Shown piece by piece: positions 9,123-17,259 of a stretch of 45,481 nt of DNA; the first letter of the stretch is position 1; each line of letters begins with the position of its first letter. Position numbers and translations under genes: made by a program. The notes beneath the pieces are model-generated. The model made no database searches. It was not told the DNA's origin and was given only the letters and a program-made list of their open reading frames with translations. This DNA comes from Candidatus Omnitrophota bacterium (GTDB lineage: Bacteria; Omnitrophota; Gorgyraeia; Zapsychrales; JANLHA01): assembly GCA_020849375.1 (NCBI GenBank), contig JADLGJ010000052.1:1-45481 (forward strand), written 5' to 3'.

Positions 9123-10396
9123 CACTTTTAATTAAGAATGCCATCATCGTGAATGCCGACAAACTGCATTCAAAGCCTCAAGATATCCTTTTAGAAAAAG
9201 GCAAGATCGCCAAGATCGCAGCGTCGATCCCGGAAGGTTCGCATAAAATTGTTGATGCCAAGAATAAATTGGTTTTCCCGGGGCTGATCGATCTTCACGT
9301 GCATTTGCGCCAACCGGGACGGGAAGATAAAGAAACGGTCGAGACGGGAACGCGGTCCGCGGCCAAAGGCGGCTTTACGTCGATCTTTTGTATGCCGAAT
9401 ACTACCCCGGTCATTGATAATGCGATGATCGTTGAAGCGATCATCAATGAAGCTAAGCGCGTCGGTTTGGTGAATGTTTATCCCGTCGGTGCCATTACTC
9501 GCGGACAGATGGGCAAAGAACTGACTGACATGGCGGAATTAAAAGCGGCCGGTTGTAAGGCCCTTTCCGATGACGGTAAATGTGTGGAAAGTTCGCAGGT
9601 CATGCGCCTGGCGCTCGAATATTCAAAAATGATCGAGCTTCTCTTGATCCAGCATTGCCAAGACCATACGCTAACCGCCGGCGGTGTTATGAACGAAGGA
9701 TATCATTCCATGGTCCTGGGCTTGAAGGGAGACCCGGGCATTGCGGAAACTGTCATCGTGGCGCGCGACATTGAGTTGGCGCATTATTTAAAGACCAAGG
9801 TTCACTTGGCGCATATGAGTTTGAAACGCTCCGTCGAATTGATCCGTTTTGCAAAGTCGCAGGGCATTCAAGTGACAGCAGAAGCGTGTCCGCATCACTT
9901 TACTTTGACCGATGAAGCTGTCAAAGGTTTTGACACCTCGACTAAAGTTAATCCGCCGCTGCGCTCGCCGGAAGACGTCGCCGCGATCCGCGAAGGTTTG
10001 AAAGACGGCACCATTGATTGTATCGTCACTGATCACGCGCCGCATACTAAGGAAGATAAAGAAACGGGTTTTGATAATGCTCCGTTCGGGATGATCGGCT
10101 TGGAAACGTCGGTCGGTTTGACCATGACCGAATTGGTCCATAAGAAAGTCTTGACGCTTGAACAAATGGCAGACCGCATGTCCGCCGCGCCTGCGCGGGT
10201 CGGGGGTTTGGCGACCAAAGGAAAGATCGCTGAAGGCCTTGATGCCGATATCACGATCATTGACCCTGAGCGCGAATGGGAAGTCCGCGTTGAAGATTTC
10301 TGGTCAAAATCCAAGAATTCGCCTTTTGTCGGACGCAAACTCAAAGGCCGTGTTGAAGTTACGATTTGCGGCGGCAAGGTCACCTACCAGGCATAA
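9119..10396 (+). CDS. pyrC: dihydroorotase
   Basis: PGLIDLHVHLRQPGREDKETVETGTRSAAKGGFT; DHAPHTKEDKE; overlaps pyrB by 4 nt. Confidence 0.97.
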   Translation: MTLLIKNAIIVNADKLHSKPQDILLEKGKIAKIAASIPEGSHKIVDAKNKLVFPGLIDLHVHLRQPGREDKETVETGTRSAAKGGFTSIFCMPNTTPVIDNAMIVEAIINEAKRVGLVNVYPVGAITRGQMGKELTDMAELKAAGCKALSDDGKCVESSQVMRLALEYSKMIELLLIQHCQDHTLTAGGVMNEGYHSMVLGLKGDPGIAETVIVARDIELAHYLKTKVHLAHMSLKRSVELIRFAKSQGIQVTAEACPHHFTLTDEAVKGFDTSTKVNPPLRSPEDVAAIREGLKDGTIDCIVTDHAPHTKEDKETGFDNAPFGMIGLETSVGLTMTELVHKKVLTLEQMADRMSAAPARVGGLATKGKIAEGLDADITIIDPEREWEVRVEDFWSKSKNSPFVGRKLKGRVEVTICGGKVTYQA

Positions 10397-10445
10397 TTGC
10401 TATTTCCAAACTCCGGGTTTTGTACTATAATCGAGCCTTCTCTAA

Positions 10446-10517
10446 GGGCCCATAGCTTAATGGATAGAGTATAGGATTCCGGTTCCTGTGGTATCGGTTC
10501 AAGTCCGATTGGGCCCT
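10446..10517 (+). tRNA. tRNA-Arg (CCG)
   Basis: Acceptor GGGCCCA/TGGGCCC; anticodon stem TAGGA/TCCTG with loop TTCCGGT; T-arm ATCGG-TTCAAGT-CCGAT; CCA not encoded. Confidence 0.88.
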
Positions 10518-10518
10518 C

Positions 10519-10605
10519 TTAACCTGAATTTTGTTTAAAGAACAAAATTCACCCGAAGGGCGGACCGATCAAATCTTTAGATTTGATCGCGCTTGTCCGG
10601 GTTAA
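10519..10605 (+). repeat. multi-hairpin palindromic element after tRNA-Arg
   Basis: Outer TTAACC/GGTTAA; GAATTTTGTT-taaag-AACAAAATTC; CCC-GAA-GGG; GGAC..GATCAAATCT-tt-AGATTTGATC..GTCC. Confidence 0.7.
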
Positions 10606-10613
10606 CTAATCAT

Positions 10614-11147
10614 ATGAAAAAAAGTGAATTATCATATTCGGGTCTGAAAGACCTCAAGTCCTCTCCCAACGTCCACAATCGTCAAAAAATTACTATTTCT
10701 GTCATCGGCGGGCATGAAACCGACGCCAAAACGGAAAAATTAGCGGAAAATATCGGCAAAATGATCGCCGAACTCGATGCGGTTTTGGTTTGCGGAGGTT
10801 TGGACGGGGTCATGAAAGCAGCGGCGCGCGGTTGTCAGCAAGCCGGCGGCTTGACCATCGGCCTTTTACCGGGCAAGGAAAAGAGCGACGCCAACCCTTT
10901 TATTGATATTGCCCTTCCGACGACGATCGGGTTTGCCCGTAATGCCATGGTCGCTTGCAGTGCGCATGTTGTCATCGCCCTCCCGGGCAGCCACGGGACC
11001 AGTTCAGAAATTTCCTACGCGTTAGTTTATAAACGCCCGGTCATTGACTTGGGCGGCTGGGGTGTCAAAGGAATGATCAAGGCCTCAAATGTTGACGACG
11101 CACGCCTTGTGATTGTAGAGATTCTAAAAGGGATGAAAAATGCCTGA
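10614..11147 (+). CDS. TIGR00725/LOG-like Rossmann-fold nucleotide-binding protein
   Basis: ISVIGGHETDA, LVCGGLDGVMKAAARGCQQAGGLTIGLLPG, LPGSHGTSSEI; ATG at 10614 preferred over the earlier in-frame start. Confidence 0.8.
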   Translation: MKKSELSYSGLKDLKSSPNVHNRQKITISVIGGHETDAKTEKLAENIGKMIAELDAVLVCGGLDGVMKAAARGCQQAGGLTIGLLPGKEKSDANPFIDIALPTTIGFARNAMVACSAHVVIALPGSHGTSSEISYALVYKRPVIDLGGWGVKGMIKASNVDDARLVIVEILKGMKNA

Positions 11148-11958
11148 ACTTCCGGAAGTTGAAACCATTGTTCGCGACCTCAAAAAGAAGCTTCCTGGTT
11201 TAACGATTGATCGGACCAAGATTTATGACGGACGTGTTGTTAGGCAGGGCAGTCATACAGAATTTTCAAGAAGGCTGATCGGGCAAAAGATTAAAAGGAT
11301 CTCCCGCCGCGGCAAGGCGATCATTTTAGATCTAACCCCGAGCAAAGATTCCTGGATCATTCAACTTGGAATGACCGGGCAAGTCATCGGCCCCACAGCC
11401 GAAGGCGCCCAAGCTGCAACAAAAGTCACTTTCCAACTATCCAACAAAACTTCATTACATTATAATGACTACCGCACATTCGGACGTTTGCAAGTTGTGA
11501 AGAGCCTCGACGAGATCTCTTACTTTAAGACCATCGGCCCCGAGCCTTTGGAGAAGAACTTCACGATCTCCTGGCTGGCCAGCCAGCTGCAAAACCGGAA
11601 AATGCCGATCAAGCCTTTGCTTTTGACCCATCAATTTGTCGCCGGGATCGGAAATATTTATGCTTCTGAGATCCTTTTTGCCAGCGGAATTGATCCGCGT
11701 CGTCCAGCTTTGAGCCTGAAGAAAAAAGAGATCACCTTGCTCCATCACGTAACACGCAAAATTCTGCAAGAGGCAATTCGTTTTCGCGGCACTTCGATGA
11801 ATACGTACCGCGACACAAAGGGCGAAAAAGGAAGCTTTAAGAACCGTATCAGGGTTTACGACCGCGAAAAAGAACAATGTTTAACTTGTTCATCGGCAGT
11901 GGTAAAAGAATTTCAGGCCGGGCGCAGTACGTTCTATTGTCCGCGATGCCAAAAATGA
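11140..11958 (+). CDS. mutM: formamidopyrimidine-DNA glycosylase
   Basis: N-terminal PELPEVETIVRDL; GIGNIYASEILF; C-terminal zinc finger CLTCSSAVVKEFQAGRSTFYCPRCQK. Confidence 0.97.
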   Translation: MPELPEVETIVRDLKKKLPGLTIDRTKIYDGRVVRQGSHTEFSRRLIGQKIKRISRRGKAIILDLTPSKDSWIIQLGMTGQVIGPTAEGAQAATKVTFQLSNKTSLHYNDYRTFGRLQVVKSLDEISYFKTIGPEPLEKNFTISWLASQLQNRKMPIKPLLLTHQFVAGIGNIYASEILFASGIDPRRPALSLKKKEITLLHHVTRKILQEAIRFRGTSMNTYRDTKGEKGSFKNRIRVYDREKEQCLTCSSAVVKEFQAGRSTFYCPRCQK

Positions 11959-11968
11959 AAGAATTTTT

Positions 11969-12661
11969 ATGAAGCCTCGTTTGAAAATGGATGGACTTTT
12001 ACTCGCACTGGTCGTTGTCGTTTCGCTTGGCGTTTATTTTTCCCCGAATTTCTTTTACGCGCAAAGTAAAGCTGACGATTTTCTGGATTTCTTCGGATTA
12101 TTGCTGATCTTGAGCGGTAGTTTTATCCGCATGTCGGCGCGCGGCCATAAAGTGGCCTGTTCTCCGAAGGGATGGGGGCTCGCGCAAGACGGGCTTTATG
12201 CCTATACGCGCAACCCGATGTATTTGGGCACGTTCACGATCGGGATCGGTTTTACCATCCTCTTTTGGCCGTGGTGGGCAGCGCTGATCTTTACCGTCCT
12301 TTTTTACTTGCGCTTCCGGCCGCTGGTCGCGAAAGAAGAGAAATATTTAACCGAAATATTTAAGCAAGAATACGAAAATTATTGTAACCGCGTCCCGCGT
12401 TTCTTTCCGTCGGTGTTAAATGTGTTCAAGATCAAGTTGGCGTATGAATGCCCCTGGCATGAACTTTGGCAAACCAAGGAAAGCCGTACGATATGGACAT
12501 TGCCGTTGATCGTCTTTATCGCGGAAATGATCAAGGAATGGGTCCTTTACCGCGGCCGCCCGTCGCTATCAACATTTCTTCCTTTGATCCTAGCCTTGAT
12601 CGTTTTTGGTATCGTTTTGGCCTTTGAATATTTTTTGAAAAATGGAAAAAATCCAAAATAA
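11969..12661 (+). CDS. isoprenylcysteine carboxyl methyltransferase-like integral membrane methyltransferase
   Basis: Multiple TM segments; GLYAYTRNPMYLGTFTIGIG and RFRPLVAKEEKYLTEIFKQEYENYCNRVPRFFP motif of the ICMT/PEMT family. Confidence 0.8.
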   Translation: MKPRLKMDGLLLALVVVVSLGVYFSPNFFYAQSKADDFLDFFGLLLILSGSFIRMSARGHKVACSPKGWGLAQDGLYAYTRNPMYLGTFTIGIGFTILFWPWWAALIFTVLFYLRFRPLVAKEEKYLTEIFKQEYENYCNRVPRFFPSVLNVFKIKLAYECPWHELWQTKESRTIWTLPLIVFIAEMIKEWVLYRGRPSLSTFLPLILALIVFGIVLAFEYFLKNGKNPK

Positions 12662-13415
12662 ATTCCGAGTTGTCGCTAACGAAAAGCTTTGTCCGCGCTT
12701 TTACCGGCTTTCGCTTGATGCGAAATCGCTGGTCAAGGCGATCAAGCCCGGCCAGTTCATCCATATCCGTGTCAAAGACAGCTTAGAGCCATTCTTCCGC
12801 CGGCCGTTCAGCGTTTACCGTGCGAATAAGACCGCCGATATTTTCTATGAAGCGATCGGCCCGGGCACCAAGATCCTTTCTGAAAAAAAGAAAGGCGATG
12901 AGCTTGATATTCTCGGCCCACTCGGCAATTCATTTAGCCTTCCACCGAAAGGCACCAAGACCGTCGTCATGGTTGCTGGCGGGATCGGTGTCGCGCCATT
13001 CTTGATCTTTTCCGATTCTTTGAAAAATAAAGGGTATGACCTGATCCTTTTGTATGGCGCCCGTACGAAAGGACATACTTTTAACATGAAAGATTTTAAG
13101 AAGAACGGCTGCAAAGTTTATGTCGCCACTGACGACGGAAGTGTCGGCGTCAAAGGCCGTGTTTCGCAGCTATTCTCCAAAATTCCTTTAGATCCCAAAA
13201 CGACATTTCTATATACCTGCGGCCCGAACCCGATGATGGCGGCGGTGCAAGCTTTCGCTAAAGAAAATAATTTAGCTGGCCAGGCGTCGTGCGAAGAAGT
13301 CATGGCCTGTGCTTTAGGCGCGTGTTTAGGATGTTCGATCGAAACGACGGGTGGTTATAAAACGGTTTGTTATGACGGCCCGGTATTCGATTTGCAGGAA
13401 GTAAAATTTCACTAA
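12642..13415 (+). CDS. pyrK: dihydroorotate dehydrogenase electron transfer subunit
   Basis: FRRPFSVYR flavin motif, GGIGVAPF, C-terminal 2Fe-2S cluster CEEVMACALGACLGCSIET; adjacent to pyrD. Confidence 0.95.
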   Translation: MEKIQNKFRVVANEKLCPRFYRLSLDAKSLVKAIKPGQFIHIRVKDSLEPFFRRPFSVYRANKTADIFYEAIGPGTKILSEKKKGDELDILGPLGNSFSLPPKGTKTVVMVAGGIGVAPFLIFSDSLKNKGYDLILLYGARTKGHTFNMKDFKKNGCKVYVATDDGSVGVKGRVSQLFSKIPLDPKTTFLYTCGPNPMMAAVQAFAKENNLAGQASCEEVMACALGACLGCSIETTGGYKTVCYDGPVFDLQEVKFH

Positions 13416-13416
13416 T

Positions 13417-14322
13417 ATGAACCTCTCGGTCAAAATAGGTACAGCGGTTTTTCCCAACCCGGTGACAGTGGCGTCGGGTACGTTCGGCCACGCCGAAAAA
13501 TATTTTGACCTCGAAGAAGTTAAGAAGCTCGGGGCGATCGTTCCCAAAACGGTCACGCTCTTGGCGCAAAAAGGCAATCCGCCGCCGCGCATCGTGGAAA
13601 CCGCTTCGGGTATGATCAACGCGATCGGGATCGAGAATCCCGGCGCCGACGTTTTCATCGCCGAAAAACTTCCAATGTTCAAGAAGATCGGCGTGCCTTT
13701 GATCATCAGTGTATTGGGGCACAGTGATGAACAATTTTTGGCCTTGATTGAAAAATTCAATAAAGTTGATGGGATCGCGGCGATCGAATTGAATTTGTCT
13801 TGTCCGAATTTGAAACATAAGGTTCTCGTTGCACAAGACCCGGCTTCGACAGAGCGTGTGGTCAGTCAGGTGAAAAAGTTGTCGCGTCATCCCATCCTGG
13901 CGAAACTATCTCCGAATGTTACGGATATTTCCGATATCGCGGCCGCTGCCGAAGCTGCCGGTGCCGATGGTTTGAGCTTGATCAATACGTTCACTGCGAT
14001 GGCGATCAACACTAAGACTCGCCGTCCGGTTTTGGGAAATTTGACCGGCGGATTGAGCGGCCCGGCGATCAAACCGGTTGCTTTGCATATGGTTTACCGG
14101 ACCGCGCAACGAGTGAAGATCCCGATCGTGGCGATGGGCGGGATCCGCAGCACCAATGACGCCTTGGAATTTTTGATCGCTGGTGCGACCATGGTCGCCG
14201 TCGGGACATTCAATTTTGTCAATCCGCGCGCCCCGCTGGAAGCGCTGGAAGGCCTTAAGGCTTACATGAAAGATAATAAGATCAAAGACATTAAAGAATT
14301 GATAGGAAGTTTGCAAATATGA
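13417..14322 (+). CDS. pyrD: dihydroorotate dehydrogenase, class 1B
   Basis: PVTVASGTFGHAEKY, IELNLSCPN, AMGGIRSTNDALEFLIAGATMVAVGT. Confidence 0.96.
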   Translation: MNLSVKIGTAVFPNPVTVASGTFGHAEKYFDLEEVKKLGAIVPKTVTLLAQKGNPPPRIVETASGMINAIGIENPGADVFIAEKLPMFKKIGVPLIISVLGHSDEQFLALIEKFNKVDGIAAIELNLSCPNLKHKVLVAQDPASTERVVSQVKKLSRHPILAKLSPNVTDISDIAAAAEAAGADGLSLINTFTAMAINTKTRRPVLGNLTGGLSGPAIKPVALHMVYRTAQRVKIPIVAMGGIRSTNDALEFLIAGATMVAVGTFNFVNPRAPLEALEGLKAYMKDNKIKDIKELIGSLQI

Positions 14323-15065
14323 AAAATTCTCCGTCCTTGATCGTAGCCCTCGACGTGAATACCCTGGCCGAAGTCCGTGAATTGATGGAAAGATTGGACC
14401 CGGTCGTTGACATTTATAAGGTCGGCAGCCAACTTTTTACCGCGTCCGGGCCGGCGGCGGTACGTTTTGTCGAGGCGCGCGGCAAGAAAGTTTTTCTGGA
14501 CCTGAAATTTCATGATATTCCCAACACGGTCGCCAGCGCGGTATCGTCGGCGGTGAGCTTGAATGTCGCGATCGAGCGCAGCAGTACGGATTATAAAGAC
14601 CGTAAAAAGCCGGCGCAGCAAAGCGTTTTTATGATGACGGTCCATACCTGCGGCGGCGCGGAAATGATGAAGGCCGCTGTCGAAGCAGCAGCAAAGAGCG
14701 CTGACGCGATCGGTGTTGCGCGGCCCTTGGTCGTCGGGGTAACGGTGTTGACAAGCGATAGCAAAGAGGCTAACATATCGGACTTAGTTTTGGAAAGAGC
14801 CAAGTTGGCGAAGGCTGCCGGGTTGGACGGGGTTGTGGCGTCGTGCCATGAATCCAAAATGTTGCGCGATACGTTCGGCAAAGATTTTGTGATCGTCACG
14901 CCGGGGATCCGGCCTGCCGGCGGGGATGCCGGTGACCAGAAACGGATCGCGACTCCCGCGGAAGCCAAGAAGAACGGCAGCAGCTTTCTCGTTGTGGGCC
15001 GGCCGATCGTTGCAGCAAAGGATCCGCTCGCTGCCGCTAAGGGAATTTTAAGCGAAATTAATTGA
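14319..15065 (+). CDS. pyrF: orotidine 5'-phosphate decarboxylase, with internal insertion
   Basis: Catalytic FLDLKFHDIPNTV; TPGIRPAGGDAGDQKRIATP; VVGRPI; overlaps pyrD by 4 nt. Confidence 0.95.
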   Translation: MKNSPSLIVALDVNTLAEVRELMERLDPVVDIYKVGSQLFTASGPAAVRFVEARGKKVFLDLKFHDIPNTVASAVSSAVSLNVAIERSSTDYKDRKKPAQQSVFMMTVHTCGGAEMMKAAVEAAAKSADAIGVARPLVVGVTVLTSDSKEANISDLVLERAKLAKAAGLDGVVASCHESKMLRDTFGKDFVIVTPGIRPAGGDAGDQKRIATPAEAKKNGSSFLVVGRPIVAAKDPLAAAKGILSEIN

Positions 15066-15073
15066 AAACTTTG

Positions 15074-15147
15074 GGGCGGTTAGCTCAACTGGTTAGAGCA
15101 ATTGACTTACATTCAATAGGTTGAGGGTTCAAGTCCTTCACCGCCCA
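15074..15147 (+). tRNA. tRNA-Val (TAC)
   Basis: Acceptor GGGCGGT/ACCGCCC; anticodon arm ATTGA-CTTACAT-TCAAT; GGTTCAAGTCC T-loop. Confidence 0.93.
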
Positions 15148-15151
15148 TTGA

Positions 15152-15205
15152 ACTTAACTCGCTTGCGAGTTAAGTGAAACCCCAAACGCATAGCATTTGG
15201 GGTTT
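15152..15205 (+). repeat. two hairpins following tRNA-Val
   Basis: ACTTAACTCGC-tt-GCGAGTTAAGT and AAACCCCAAA-cgcatagca-TTTGGGGTTT. Confidence 0.7.
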
Positions 15206-15240
15206 AAAAAATCTTCTTTACAAAATGCGTATCCAACAGT

Positions 15241-15317
15241 AAACTCTTTTTACATTTTTGGGGTGGCCCTGCAGTGCTAGGACAACACCCCAAGTTTTCT
15301 AGAAAGAATTAAAGAGT
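15241..15317 (+). repeat. extended stem-loop between tRNA-Val and tRNA-Asp
   Basis: ACTCTTT...AAAGAGT outer pairing and TTGGGGTG (15258-15265)/CACCCCAA (15286-15293) inner stem with CCT/AGG inside. Confidence 0.55.
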
Positions 15318-15333
15318 ACAGTTTATAGAATTT

Positions 15334-15411
15334 GGGGTGGTAGTGTAGCCTGGTTAACATGTCAGCTTGTCACGCTGAAGATCGCGAGTTCAAATCTCGT
15401 CCACCCCGCCA
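15334..15411 (+). tRNA. tRNA-Asp (GTC)
   Basis: Acceptor GGGGTGG/CCACCCC; anticodon arm TCAGC-TTGTCAC-GCTGA; T-arm GCGAG-TTCAAAT-CTCGT; encoded CCA. Confidence 0.94.
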
Positions 15412-15428
15412 AATTTCCTAAATAATAA

Positions 15429-15462
15429 AAAACCCTCTTCCCGTATGGGAGAGGGTTTTTTA
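15429..15462 (+). terminator. intrinsic terminator after the tRNA cluster, probably bidirectional
   Basis: AAAACCCTCTTCCC-gtat-GGGAGAGGGTTTTTTA. Confidence 0.88.
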
Positions 15463-15485
15463 TTTCTAGATGAATTTGGCGGGAG

Positions 15486-15515
15486 GTCTGCGAGGCTCCG
15501 TCCGAGCAAGACCCC
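15486..15515. repeat. imperfect palindromic element downstream of the minus-strand GT-C gene
   Basis: GCGGGAGGTCT/AGACCCCCGC arms (one-base bulge) around gcgaggctccgtccgagca. Confidence 0.5.
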
Positions 15516-15524
15516 CGCTGTTAT

Positions 15525-17135
15525 TTATCTCACTATCTTTTTCCTTTTCAAAACCTGCGTCCCGTGATTCCACGCCCAGCCCGGTTCATTACGCCAGTCG
15601 CCGAATTGTGCGATCGGTTCAAAATTGTCGGCAATAAACTTTGCTAAGGTTGTGCAATATGTCGTTCCAAAGACCCCCAGCCCCGGTTCTTCCTTAGCGA
15701 TAGCACGGTTCGAGATCAGGATATAGTTGACCTTGTTGCGCTCCAATTCCGCGATAATCGTTGCTTCCTGTTCTTGCGGAATGTTGATATGTTCAAAAAA
15801 GATAAGCTGGCGCGTCGGGGATGTTCTGTCGGTGAGGTAATAATAAAGCGGGTCGTAGGGGAGGGCTAAAAATGTCTGGTCATGCGGGACTGTCTTTTTT
15901 AAGAATTCTGTTGTTTGCGTAACGGTCGAAAACCAGCGCGGATCATTGCCCGCCGTGATGCGTCCGTGCTCGATGGCCAGGAATTGTTCAGGGATCTTTT
16001 TGTTACGTACAGAATCAATATCGGCGACATATTGGCTGAAGACGATCACAAAAAAAGTACCGAAAACGATCCTTTGTAGTTGTGCGTTGACCTTTGAGAA
16101 TGCGTAACCAATGGCCAGAAAGATCATCATGGTCGTGAACGGCGTTGCCCAGAAGCTCCGGTACAAGACTCCGCTGAAAAGATACTCATGGAGATTAACA
16201 AAGTAAAAGAAGAGGAGGAGTAAGAATGCGCTGATGATGCCCATGCGTTCTTTGGGGTCGATATTCTTCGATGTGAGCTTAAACCCGCAGCCGATGAGCG
16301 AACCCACGATAATGATAGCAAAAACCACGTTGGCTGGATTTTTGATGTTGGTCGCGGTCAGGATGATGGACATCCCCAAGGAGAAAAGCGCCTGCTGCGG
16401 CGTAGAATGGTAAGGCTGGTCACCGGTCAGATACGGAAGGCATTGCCTGATCTCATAACCCGGAAGGACGCAAAGAAGCAGGAAATAGATAAAAAATATT
16501 AAAATGGGGACAACGCCGCTGGCGATCTTCATTAATTTCTTTTTGCCGTCGGTCAGGGGGATTTTGTTGACGAAGTCATAGAGCCGGTAGAAAACGATGA
16601 CCACGAACAAGCTGGCGATCCCGAAATTGACCTTAATGAGCGCGAGGACGAAGGTCAAGAAAACGGCAACGCCTAAATATTTTGTTTTGGGCTGTTTAAT
16701 ATAAGAGAACAAGGCAAAGATGATAGCGGTCAGACAGAGGATCCCTCCGCTGTGGTTGTAGGTAAAGAAAAAATCCGGTTGATACATCCAACACCACATG
16801 GCCGCCATAAAGGCAAAAAGGATCGGGATAAAGCGGGATAGCGCAAAGAAAACAAAAACGCCGCTGAGGACGGTCAATAATCCCTTTCCAACGAGGACGC
16901 TGGGGATCGCGACGCCAAAGATCTTGAGGAAGAGGGCGTAATAATATGGCATGAGTGGGCCGTAAACCCACCAGTAATCGCGGTAGGGGACAGCCCCATG
17001 TGTGGCCTGGACAAAAGCATAAAGGTCGCGGCCATGGTCGCCTTGCGAAAGAAAAGGCTGGTAGGACGCATGGTGGAACAGCAGGAAAAGTCCGGCCAGA
17101 GGAACTAATAAGAATGCGGTAATGCGGTGATTCAT
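15525..17135 (-). CDS. multi-spanning membrane protein, GT-C glycosyltransferase-like
   Basis: About 10+ hydrophobic segments, QGDHGRDLYAFVQ...YRDYWWVYGPL N-terminal loop and a soluble C-terminal domain, as in GT39/ArnT-like proteins. Confidence 0.65.
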   Translation of the reverse strand: MNHRITAFLLVPLAGLFLLFHHASYQPFLSQGDHGRDLYAFVQATHGAVPYRDYWWVYGPLMPYYYALFLKIFGVAIPSVLVGKGLLTVLSGVFVFFALSRFIPILFAFMAAMWCWMYQPDFFFTYNHSGGILCLTAIIFALFSYIKQPKTKYLGVAVFLTFVLALIKVNFGIASLFVVIVFYRLYDFVNKIPLTDGKKKLMKIASGVVPILIFFIYFLLLCVLPGYEIRQCLPYLTGDQPYHSTPQQALFSLGMSIILTATNIKNPANVVFAIIIVGSLIGCGFKLTSKNIDPKERMGIISAFLLLLFFYFVNLHEYLFSGVLYRSFWATPFTTMMIFLAIGYAFSKVNAQLQRIVFGTFFVIVFSQYVADIDSVRNKKIPEQFLAIEHGRITAGNDPRWFSTVTQTTEFLKKTVPHDQTFLALPYDPLYYYLTDRTSPTRQLIFFEHINIPQEQEATIIAELERNKVNYILISNRAIAKEEPGLGVFGTTYCTTLAKFIADNFEPIAQFGDWRNEPGWAWNHGTQVLKRKKIVR

Positions 17136-17259
17136 AATTGTTTTTTAAGTGTTAACTTGGAGAATTGATGTTTATAATAAATCGGATTTTATTATAGTTG
17201 ATTTTTGACCTGTACGAATAAAAGAATCACAAATTTGTCACATTTTCGGAAAAAGACCT

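Noticed and set aside
9788-10383. Antisense and alternative-frame ORFs over pyrC
   Set aside because: Contained in pyrC, no recognizable motifs.
15241-15317. A fourth functional tRNA between tRNA-Val and tRNA-Asp
   Set aside because: No T-loop GTTCAA or anticodon arm can be laid out; kept only as an unexplained structured segment.
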